DNA of 64,000 nucleotides, taken from an uncultured bacterium (GTDB lineage: Bacteria; Bacillota; Clostridia; Christensenellales; HGM11417). The first letter of the stretch is position 1; every line of letters starts with the position of its first letter. The stretch covers positions 1 to 64,000 of the forward strand of contig CAJMQN010000005.1 in NCBI GenBank assembly GCA_905215695.1, written 5' to 3'. The notes under the pieces are model-generated. The model saw only the letters and a list, made by a program, of their open reading frames with translations, ran no database searches and was not told the origin of the DNA. Of this stretch, positions 24,639-31,765 are shown one piece after another. Made by a program: the position numbers and the translations under genes.

Positions 24639-24679
24639 GCCGAAATTCATAAGTGGGCGCGCCGAAATTCTATAGAAAT
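24639..24679 (+). repeat. 41-base intergenic repeat, copy 2
   Basis: Second copy of the element at 20276-20316, with GCCGAAATTC at 24639 and 24661 (22 bases apart) and TTCTATAGAA. It lies upstream of the frameshifted secreted-protein gene. Confidence 0.7.
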
Positions 24680-24736
24680 TACACCGATTCCCGTATTATA
24701 CTATTTGCAACGATAGGATAAAATCGGAGGAAAATC

Positions 24737-25164
24737 ATGAGAACCAAGACGAAAAGAACACTTTTGGTACTTTTGTCCGCGTTTCTGATTTCGTTTGCGG
24801 CGTTCGGTCTTTCGGGAGCGCTTGCCGAAACTTCAGGAAATTGGACGGGAACGACGGAAGGAGGCGGAAGTGCCACGGAGGCTTATCTCACGCCGAATTA
24901 CGAGGTCAGTTTTGAGCAGGGGTTTACCTTAAATCAAATGCAGAAGGTAGAGATTATGGTTTCTCCCAATGCCTGTAATTCAGACGATTACCGCGCCTGT
25001 CTCTCTCTGACGGCGAGACCTCAAATTTCGGGTTTACGAAGTCAGAGCGGTACGGATTCGTCAAAGTTACGCGGGAATGGCTTGCGGGGGAGGTCGTAAA
25101 GGACTTCGATTATTCTGCGTTCCTTGCGCAGATGCGTGAAAATATGGCGGAGGCGCAGGCATGA
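24737..25164 (+). pseudogene. Small secreted protein, frameshifted in a CT tract
   Basis: ATG 24737 (ribosome site CGGAGG) starts a clear signal peptide (MRTKTKRTLLVLLSAFLIS, then a hydrophobic stretch ending ALA-E). The first frame runs to 25099, but its last 35 residues look random. From about 25009 a different frame, ending at TGA 25162-25164, reads sensibly (DGETSNFGFTKSERYGFVKV, later FDYSAFLAQMRENMAEAQA) and overlaps the next ATG as ATGA. The two frames would join if one CT unit were removed from the tract TCTCTCTCT (25000-25008). So it is either phase-variable, newly mutated or a sequencing error. Restored length would be about 141 residues. Function unknown. Confidence 0.7.
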
Positions 25165-27260
25165 AAAAAAAGACGATAGCCGCGCTCCTTACGGCGCTTG
25201 CACTCTCCCTGTGTGCGGTTCCTGCCGCGCTTGCGGAGGATACGGTTTACGGCGGAAAAATCGCCACGGACGCAGCACATGCGGAACAGATGGAGGTGGA
25301 AAACCTCGGAGACGGAATCTTTCGGGCGGAAGAAAAGGTAAGTTCGGGTATCTCGCTGTACTTGACAGAGCCTGTGCTTGCGGACGACGTTTCGGGGGAG
25401 ATTACCGCGGAATATGCTATGCACTTCAACGCAGTGCCCTACAATTCCCCGGACAAGTGGCTCTCTGTCATGATTGCCGGTACTCCCGGGGTCAAGAGAC
25501 CCGAAAACGCCGCATTTCTCTCTGACGTCGGATTTCTGCTGCGGGTAGATGGGTCTAACCGGGTCAGTATTCGTATCAACGAAGTGTTTGAAAAGGCTAC
25601 GCACCTGCCGGACGCGCATTTTTTCAAAACCTCTGTCGCCATGAAAGACAACAGCCTGCGTGTCAAAGTTGTTGCCGATGCGGAAAAGACGGTCTTTTGG
25701 TTCAACAATGAAAAGTTTTATGAGACCGATTCGGTGAACGCAGCGGACTACGGCGAGGGCATGTATCTCTCCTTCTGCACCAATAACGCGGCGAATCCGA
25801 CGCAGCCCGGCTGTAAGTTTGACCTTTTGCTCTCCCTTGAGGGTGCGCCTTTCGCTGAGGACGTCACGGCGTCCGTCGGAACGGAGGAGAGATTTGAAGT
25901 GCCGGTCAAGCTCTTCGGTTACGAATTTGCAGGCGTATTCGACGGGGAACGGAAAGTGAATGCGGAACTCAATGCCGCGGGAACGGCGGTGCTCGTTGAC
26001 CCCGCTTCGGTTGCCGAACTCGCACTGGGCGAAGAGAAGAACTTTACGCTCCGCACGGATGGCGGGGAAAGGAGCTTCCGCGTGACCATGACGGACGGCA
26101 GCAAAATTGTCTTTGCTTCCGATTCCGCGCGATTCGAGCGTTTTTCGGCGGAGGAACTCGTCATACCGGTTGCGGTTGAGGGCATCGGGTCCTTTTCGGC
26201 AAAGGTGAAGGGTGAGAACTTTACCGCGTTTCGTGTCGAGAAACAAAACTTGATTTTGGAGGCTGATGCACTCTCCGCGCTCGGCTACGGAGAATTTGAG
26301 TTGACGCTCGAAGGCGTGCAGACCTTGGGAGGGCAGAAACGCGCGGACAGCATTGTAATTGAAATTGTCCCGCAGGAGGTGCTGTATCTCCTCGGAAGCG
26401 GTTCGGGCGCGGAAATTACAATCTCCGAAACTTGGGTTGCGGGATTCGAGGGAGTGCAGAGCTCTCTCGGTGCGCTCGAGGCTGACAAGGACTATACGCT
26501 TTCGGAAAACAAACTGACGGTTTCCTCCGCATGGCTGGACGCGCACGGATTCCCGGAGATTACGCTCTTTCTGCGTGTAAACGGGGAGACGGCGGCGGAA
26601 ATTCTGGTAAAGACGGAGAACCACAGGGCACCGTCAGTCACTTCTCCCCGAGGCGATTACGACAAGAAGACGGGAAAGGACGTGACGGCGACGTTTACCG
26701 CGTATTCCGGCAGACTGAAATCGGTTTTGTTGGACGGCGCGGAGCAGGACGGAAGCCGCTGGACGCTCGTGGGAGACGAATTTACCCTTCTCGGCAAGTG
26801 GCTCATGCGGCTTGAGAACGGGGCGCACTCCGTGACGCTCACGACGGAGTACGGGAGCTGTTCTTTCAGCTTTCACGTGAAGGATTCCCGAGAACCTGTT
26901 TGCTCCGCGGAAGTCATTGTATTCGACAGTCGGGAGAAGGACTCTTTTACTTTTGAGGTGGAATCCTATTCCGGCGGTAAGCCCGTGTTTTTGTTGGACG
27001 GCGTGGACGTGACCGCGGCTGTGGAGGTGGACGGAAAGACTGTGACGGTCGAAAAAAGCGTCTTTGCGGGGCTTTTGAGCGGCGTCAAAACGCTCTCTGT
27101 CCGGGACGAAAACGGCGTTTATAATATCGAGATTCGCTATACGCGGGATTGGGTTGAAAACCATACCGGTCTTATCGTGCTCTCGGCTGTGCTTCCTGTT
27201 GTGGTCTTGACCGGAGCGGGAATTGCGTTCGGGTTTTTCTTAAAGAGGAAAAAACAGTAA
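25161..27260 (+). CDS. Membrane-anchored surface protein
   Basis: A 699-residue protein with a signal peptide (about 1-25, ending AALAE), a long beta-rich exterior and a C-terminal transmembrane helix (about 670-693) followed by KRKKQ. No LPXTG motif is present, so it is held by the helix, not by sortase. The N-terminal about 220 residues resemble a concanavalin-like jelly roll (VVADAEKTVFWFNNEKFYET region); then several immunoglobulin-like or X2-like modules follow. Its ATG overlaps the stop of the restored upstream frame, so the pair are coupled. It ends at a bidirectional terminator. Adhesion or glycan binding is a guess. Confidence 0.7.
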   Translation: MKKKTIAALLTALALSLCAVPAALAEDTVYGGKIATDAAHAEQMEVENLGDGIFRAEEKVSSGISLYLTEPVLADDVSGEITAEYAMHFNAVPYNSPDKWLSVMIAGTPGVKRPENAAFLSDVGFLLRVDGSNRVSIRINEVFEKATHLPDAHFFKTSVAMKDNSLRVKVVADAEKTVFWFNNEKFYETDSVNAADYGEGMYLSFCTNNAANPTQPGCKFDLLLSLEGAPFAEDVTASVGTEERFEVPVKLFGYEFAGVFDGERKVNAELNAAGTAVLVDPASVAELALGEEKNFTLRTDGGERSFRVTMTDGSKIVFASDSARFERFSAEELVIPVAVEGIGSFSAKVKGENFTAFRVEKQNLILEADALSALGYGEFELTLEGVQTLGGQKRADSIVIEIVPQEVLYLLGSGSGAEITISETWVAGFEGVQSSLGALEADKDYTLSENKLTVSSAWLDAHGFPEITLFLRVNGETAAEILVKTENHRAPSVTSPRGDYDKKTGKDVTATFTAYSGRLKSVLLDGAEQDGSRWTLVGDEFTLLGKWLMRLENGAHSVTLTTEYGSCSFSFHVKDSREPVCSAEVIVFDSREKDSFTFEVESYSGGKPVFLLDGVDVTAAVEVDGKTVTVEKSVFAGLLSGVKTLSVRDENGVYNIEIRYTRDWVENHTGLIVLSAVLPVVVLTGAGIAFGFFLKRKKQ

Positions 27261-27294
27261 AAAAAGCGGCTGCATATGCAGCCGCTTTATTTTT
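27261..27294. terminator. Bidirectional terminator
   Basis: A perfect 20-base palindrome, GCGGCTGCATATGCAGCCGC, flanked by A and T tracts, between the surface-protein gene and nadE. Confidence 0.9.
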
Positions 27295-29192
27295 TAGAGG
27301 GATTCCGCCTCGCGAATCCAACTTTCCGCGCAGGCGTCGGAGGGCATTCGGAAGTCGCCGCGGGGGGAGAGCGAGACCGAACCGATCTTCGGACCGTCGG
27401 GCAGGCAGGAGCGTTTGAACTGCTGGGCAAAGAAACGTCGGCAGAAGGTAATCAGCCATTTCTTGATTGTCTCGGGCGGCGTCTCCGGGAAAGCGAGCCG
27501 CGCGAGGAAAAAAATCTTTTTGGGCGGCGCGCCCCACCGCAGGAAGTGGAAGAGAAAAAAGTCGTGCAGTTCATAGGGACCGACCAAATCTTCGGTCTTT
27601 TGAGAGATTTTTCCGTTTTCCGCGGGCAGAAGCTCGGGACTGACCGGGGTGTCCAAAATATCGAGCAGAACGGCGGCGAGCGGTTTTTCGGCTCGGTCGG
27701 CGACCGCGCACACGATATGGCGCACCAATGTCTTGGGCACGCCCGCGTTGACGCCGTACATGGACATGTGATCGCCGTTATAGGTCGCCCAGCCGAGCGC
27801 GAGCTCGGAGAGGTCGCCCGTCCCTACTACGAGCCCGCCCATGCCGTTGGCAAGGTCCATCAGCACCTGCGTGCGTTCCCGCGCCTGTGCGTTTTCATAG
27901 ACGACGTTATGGTTTTCGGGGTCCTGTCCGATGTCCGCAAAGTGCGAGGAGACCGAGCGGCGGATCGAGATTTCACGGAAGGAAACACCGAGCGCGGCGC
28001 AGAGTTTTTTCGCGTTGTTCCGGGTGCGGGAGGTCGTGCCGAAACAGGGCATGGATACCGCGAGCACGCTTTCGCGCCCGCGCTCCGCGGCGTCCGCCGC
28101 GCGCACGGCGACGAGCAGGGCGAGGCAGGAGTCCAGCCCTCCCGAAATCCCGATCACAAGGGATTTCGCGTGCGCGGCTTCCATGCGGCGCAGGAGACCC
28201 GCGGTCTGTATGGAGAGAATCTCCTCGCAGCGCATTGCGCGCGCGCTCGGGTCGGAGGGCACGAAGGGAAGAGGGACGGGTTTTCGCAGGAGTTCCGCAT
28301 TCTCGCGGGGGGAGAGCTCGAAACGAATGCGGTCATAATCCTTTCGGGTGCGAAAGGTGTTCATGCGGAGCCGTTCGTGCGCGAGCGCCGAAAGATCGAC
28401 GTCCGCGGTTGCGGGAGTTTTGCCGAAGGGCGGGGTTTCCGCGAGAGAAACGCCGTTTTCATAGATGAGGTCGTGACCCGCGAACACCATATCGGTGGTG
28501 GATTCTCCCTCTCCCGCGTCCGCATAGACATAGGCGGCGGAGAGCTTTGCGCTCGCGGCGGAGACCAAAGTGCGGCGATAGTCCGCTTTCCCGACGGTTT
28601 CGTCGCTTGCGGAGAGATTCAAAATGACTGCCGCGCCGTTTGCGGCGAGCCCGACGGAGGGACTGTCGCCCACCCAAAGGTCTTCGCAGATTTCCACGCC
28701 GAACGTCCGCAGGGGGTCTGTCGCGTTTTCAAAGACAAATCTGTTGCCGAAGGGAATTTCCTCGTCCGCAAATGTGGCAAACGTATTCTCTTCCGTCCAA
28801 GGGGAGAAGTGGCGAAGTTCGTAGAACTCGCCGTAATTGGGAATGTTCCGTTTGGGGACGAGGGCGAGCACCTTGCCCTTGCAGAGCACCGCGGCTGTAT
28901 TGTAGAGCTTGCCCCGAAACCGAAAGGGGAGTCCGCCGCAGAAAACGACTCCGCAGTCCGCGGTTTCCCGGGCGAGATTGCCGAGTTCGGTTTCGGCGTC
29001 CGCGAGCAGGCGCTCCTGCAAGAACAGGTCGCCGCAGGTGTATCCGGTCAGGCAGAGCTCGGGGAGTACAAGGAGCTCAATACCCCCGCGGTCCGCGTTT
29101 CGTACCGCGTCGGCGATTGCGGCGCGGTTATATGCCGCATCTGCAACCCGGATTCGGGGCGTGGCGGCGCTCACTCTCATAAAATCTTTCAT
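27294..29192 (-). CDS. nadE: Glutamine-dependent NAD+ synthetase
   Basis: Start at 29192: its promoter lies at 29215-29243, so the longer open frame upstream is not translated. The 632-residue product has an N-terminal nitrilase-like glutaminase domain (about 1-290; catalytic Glu, Lys in PKRNIPNYGEFYE and Cys in GVEICEDLW) and a C-terminal NAD synthetase domain with PP-loop VIGISGGLDSCLALL. It converts deamido-NAD to NAD using glutamine and ATP, the final NAD step. It is one more glutamine-consuming enzyme near the nitrogen region, but it has its own promoter. Confidence 0.95.
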   Translation of the reverse strand: MKDFMRVSAATPRIRVADAAYNRAAIADAVRNADRGGIELLVLPELCLTGYTCGDLFLQERLLADAETELGNLARETADCGVVFCGGLPFRFRGKLYNTAAVLCKGKVLALVPKRNIPNYGEFYELRHFSPWTEENTFATFADEEIPFGNRFVFENATDPLRTFGVEICEDLWVGDSPSVGLAANGAAVILNLSASDETVGKADYRRTLVSAASAKLSAAYVYADAGEGESTTDMVFAGHDLIYENGVSLAETPPFGKTPATADVDLSALAHERLRMNTFRTRKDYDRIRFELSPRENAELLRKPVPLPFVPSDPSARAMRCEEILSIQTAGLLRRMEAAHAKSLVIGISGGLDSCLALLVAVRAADAAERGRESVLAVSMPCFGTTSRTRNNAKKLCAALGVSFREISIRRSVSSHFADIGQDPENHNVVYENAQARERTQVLMDLANGMGGLVVGTGDLSELALGWATYNGDHMSMYGVNAGVPKTLVRHIVCAVADRAEKPLAAVLLDILDTPVSPELLPAENGKISQKTEDLVGPYELHDFFLFHFLRWGAPPKKIFFLARLAFPETPPETIKKWLITFCRRFFAQQFKRSCLPDGPKIGSVSLSPRGDFRMPSDACAESWIREAESL

Positions 29193-29214
29193 AAGTTTCC
29201 CTCGCTTCGCCTTT

Positions 29215-29243
29215 ATTATACTATCCTTTGCAGGAGAAGTCAA
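29215..29243 (-). promoter_or_regulatory. Promoter of nadE
   Basis: On the minus strand: TTGACT (29243-29238), 17 bases, TATAAT (29220-29215). Leader of about 15-20 bases with a GAGGGAAA ribosome site. Confidence 0.8.
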
Positions 29244-29270
29244 TTTCAACCGACGAAATTTGCGGACTCG

Positions 29271-29300
29271 TTGACATTTTTGAAAGGCTTGTGATATAAT
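29271..29300 (+). promoter_or_regulatory. Promoter of cysE (near-leaderless)
   Basis: TTGACA (29271-29276), 18 bases, TATAAT (29295-29300) with extended TG. The ATG at 29309 is only eight bases after the -10 box. Confidence 0.85.
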
Positions 29301-29308
29301 GAAGTACC

Positions 29309-29956
29309 ATGTTTAAAAGACTGAAATACGATATCAAATCCATACAGGACAGAGATCCGGCAGCCCGCGTCTCCAAGTGGAGCGTGTTCTGGCAGTACAA
29401 GGGACTGCACGCCATCATCTATCACCGGATTGCAAACTTTTTTTACCGGCATAAGTGGAGATACTTTGCGCGGTGGATTTCCAATGTCTGCAAGCGCAGG
29501 ACGGGGGTGGAAATTCACCCGGCGGCACAGCTCGGACCGGGGCTGTTCATCGACCATGGCGTCGGCGTCGTCATCGGCGAGACCGCGATTGTGGGCAAGG
29601 ACTGCACCATCTATCAGGGCGTGACTTTGGGCGGTACGGGAAAGGAGACAGGCAAGCGGCATCCGACGGTGGGGAACAACGTCCTCATCGGCGCGGGCGC
29701 AAAGGTGCTCGGGTCTATCACCATCGGCGACAACTGCAAGATTGCGGCGAATGCGGTTGTTTTGCAGGATATCCCCGCGAACTGTACCGCGGTGGGCGTG
29801 CCTGCGCAGATCGTGCGGCGTTGCGGCGAAAAGGTGACAGAACCGGATATGGACCAAATTCATATTCCCGACCCGGTAAAGTCCGAAATCGACTGCCTGT
29901 ACCGCAGGCTTGAGGAACTTGAGAAGAAGTTGAATGAAAAAGAGGAGGACCGTTGA
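29309..29956 (+). CDS. cysE: Serine O-acetyltransferase
   Basis: A 215-residue enzyme transferring acetyl from acetyl-CoA to serine, the first step of cysteine synthesis. The C-terminal left-handed beta-helix has the hexapeptide repeats and catalytic histidines in LFIDHGVGVVIGETA and YQGVTLGGTGKETGKRHPT; a C-terminal coiled tail follows. Length and N-terminus match the short EpsC/CysE type of Firmicutes. No cysK is next to it. No Shine-Dalgarno precedes the ATG and the promoter lies directly upstream, so initiation is probably leaderless. Confidence 0.93.
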   Translation: MFKRLKYDIKSIQDRDPAARVSKWSVFWQYKGLHAIIYHRIANFFYRHKWRYFARWISNVCKRRTGVEIHPAAQLGPGLFIDHGVGVVIGETAIVGKDCTIYQGVTLGGTGKETGKRHPTVGNNVLIGAGAKVLGSITIGDNCKIAANAVVLQDIPANCTAVGVPAQIVRRCGEKVTEPDMDQIHIPDPVKSEIDCLYRRLEELEKKLNEKEEDR

Positions 29957-29973
29957 AGGTCCTCCTCTTTTTA
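29940..29973. terminator. Bidirectional terminator at the end of cysE
   Basis: AGAGGAGGACC, loop GTTGA, GGTCCTCCTCT followed by TTTTATT; the stop codon of cysE lies in the loop. It also serves the convergent amt gene. Confidence 0.85.
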
Positions 29974-31677
29974 TTCCTCAACGTCCTGCAGGGCGTCGTA
30001 ATTTTCTTCGCCGGTCCGAATACGGAACACACTTTCAGCCTCATAGACAAATATCTTTCCGTCTCCGATGTTGCCCGTGTAGAGCGCCTTTGCGGCGGCA
30101 TCTACGACCACGCGGACGGGGATTTTGCACACGACGATTTCCACTTTGATTTTGGGAAGGAGATGGATATCCATTTTGACGCCGCGATAGTACTCCGAAC
30201 CGCCCTTCTGCATGCCGCAGCCCATCACGTTTGTCACAGTCATGCCCATTACGCCGATTGCATTCAAAGCTTCTTTCAGCGCGTCAAATTTGTTTGCCCG
30301 CGTCACGATGACGACCTTGGATATCTTTGTGCCGGGGGCGGGGGAAACGGTATCTTCGGTTCCCTTTGCGACGGGGAGAGAAGGAATCGGACCCGTGCCG
30401 CCTTCTCCTGCGAACGGAAGAGCGGGGCTGCCGAAGTCGTAGGCGTTTGCGATTCCGTGTTCGAAGACATCAAGTCCGCCGACTTCTTCTTCCCGGCTGA
30501 CGCGCAGACCTACGGTCTTTTTCAGCAGCAGGAAGATGAGAAACATGCATATCGCCGTCCATGCGCAGATGGTGAGAATGCCGAGCGCCTGAACGCCGAG
30601 GAGTCGAAAACCGCCGCCATAGAAGAGCCCTGTCATGTTGCCTCCCAAAAAGCCCGCGCCGTCTTCAGTCGCAAACAACCCGACAGCGAGCGTGCCCCAA
30701 ATGCCGTTTACAAAATGCACTGCAACCGCGCCGACAGGGTCGTCAACGTGCAGTTTTTTATCAATAAATTCGACCGCGACAACGACAAGGATTCCCGACA
30801 CGATTCCGATGACCGTTGCGCCGATGGGATCGACGGAAGAACAGCCCGCCGTGACGCCCACGAGTCCTGCAAGAGAGGCGTTTAAACACATGGAAACGTC
30901 CGGTTTTTTGTTTTTAACCCAAGTAAACACCATTGTTGTGACAGTGGCAAGCGCCGGTGCGATTGTCGTGTTGACAAAGACCATGGCGAGCTGTTCGATG
31001 GAGGTGCAGGCGGCACCGTTGAAGCCGTACCACCCAAACCACAGAATAAACACGCCCAGTGCGCCGATGACAAGATTGTGTCCGGGGATTGCCTGCGGGA
31101 TTGTCCTTCCGTCTGCGCTCTTTTTATACTTGCCGAGTCTTGGTCCGACCATTGCCGCGCCGATAAAGGCGGTGAGACCTCCCACCGTATGAATGGCACC
31201 CGAGCCGGCAAAGTCGATAAATCCTATCTGCGAGAGCCAGCCGCCGCCCCAAACCCAATGCGCTTCGATGGGGTAAACCACCGCACTGATGAGAAGAGAA
31301 TAGATACAGTAGGTCAAAAATTTTGTCCGTTCTGCCATCGCGCCCGAGACGATGGTTGCCGCGGTTGCACAGAACACGAGGTTGAATACGAATAGCGAAC
31401 CGTATTCCGCCATCGCCGCGGCATCGCCGCTCGTAAAGACGGAAAAGAGTTTCAGATTGGGCAACCCAAGGAAGCCGCCCAGCGCATCTGTCCCGAAGAG
31501 CAATCCGGCGCCAAGCACCATAAAGACGGCTGTTCCGATACAGAAGTCCATCAAATTTTTCATGATAATGTTGCCGGCGTTTTTTGCCTGTGTAAAGCCC
31601 GTTTCCACCATGGCGAATCCTGCCTGCATGAAAAAGACGAGCGCCGCGCCGATCAAAAACCAAATTTCAAATCCCAT
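29971..31677 (-). CDS. amt: Ammonium transporter fused to a P-II domain
   Basis: From ATG 31677 (ribosome site CAGGAGG) the protein has 568 residues. Residues about 1-430 form the Amt channel with 11 helices (MQAGFAMVETGF, FLTYCIYSLL, and the pore-lining histidine regions GSGAIHTVGG and VAVHFVNGIWG). After a linker, the last about 115 residues are a P-II signalling domain: KISKVVIVTRANKFDALKEAL, then the T-loop region GCGMQKGGSEYYRGVK and VEIVVCKIPV. Usually P-II (GlnK) is a separate gene; here channel and regulator are one chain, so gating by nucleotide/2-oxoglutarate state would be intramolecular. It follows glnN with a terminator-like hairpin between them that is probably controlled (see 31701-31742). 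Confidence 0.92.
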   Translation of the reverse strand: MGFEIWFLIGAALVFFMQAGFAMVETGFTQAKNAGNIIMKNLMDFCIGTAVFMVLGAGLLFGTDALGGFLGLPNLKLFSVFTSGDAAAMAEYGSLFVFNLVFCATAATIVSGAMAERTKFLTYCIYSLLISAVVYPIEAHWVWGGGWLSQIGFIDFAGSGAIHTVGGLTAFIGAAMVGPRLGKYKKSADGRTIPQAIPGHNLVIGALGVFILWFGWYGFNGAACTSIEQLAMVFVNTTIAPALATVTTMVFTWVKNKKPDVSMCLNASLAGLVGVTAGCSSVDPIGATVIGIVSGILVVVAVEFIDKKLHVDDPVGAVAVHFVNGIWGTLAVGLFATEDGAGFLGGNMTGLFYGGGFRLLGVQALGILTICAWTAICMFLIFLLLKKTVGLRVSREEEVGGLDVFEHGIANAYDFGSPALPFAGEGGTGPIPSLPVAKGTEDTVSPAPGTKISKVVIVTRANKFDALKEALNAIGVMGMTVTNVMGCGMQKGGSEYYRGVKMDIHLLPKIKVEIVVCKIPVRVVVDAAAKALYTGNIGDGKIFVYEAESVFRIRTGEENYDALQDVEE

Positions 31678-31700
31678 AATATACCTCCTGAAAAAATGAA

Positions 31701-31742
31701 AATAAAAAGGGGTGCGCGGATTATCCACGCACCCCTTTGTGC
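31701..31742 (-). promoter_or_regulatory. Terminator with AAAGGG hexaloop hairpin between glnN and amt
   Basis: Read leftward. GCAC-AAAGGG-GTGC (plus 31742-31729) can form a four-pair hairpin with a six-base loop, A at position 1 and G at 4. The loop and its 3' strand are also the 5' arm of a 16-pair terminator (plus 31706-31721 with 31723-31738) followed by TTTTTATTTT. The two folds exclude each other, as expected of an ANTAR-type antiterminator. Confidence 0.65.
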
Positions 31743-31765
31743 CGAAAAAGATATGAAACTGTGTT

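Noticed and set aside
25161..27260. LPXTG sortase anchor in the surface protein
   Set aside because: The C-terminus has a helix and basic tail but no LPXTG-like motif before it.
27276..29294. A 672-codon plus-strand frame opposite nadE
   Set aside because: NadE on the minus strand has all catalytic motifs, a promoter and a ribosome site; the plus frame has none and crosses a terminator.
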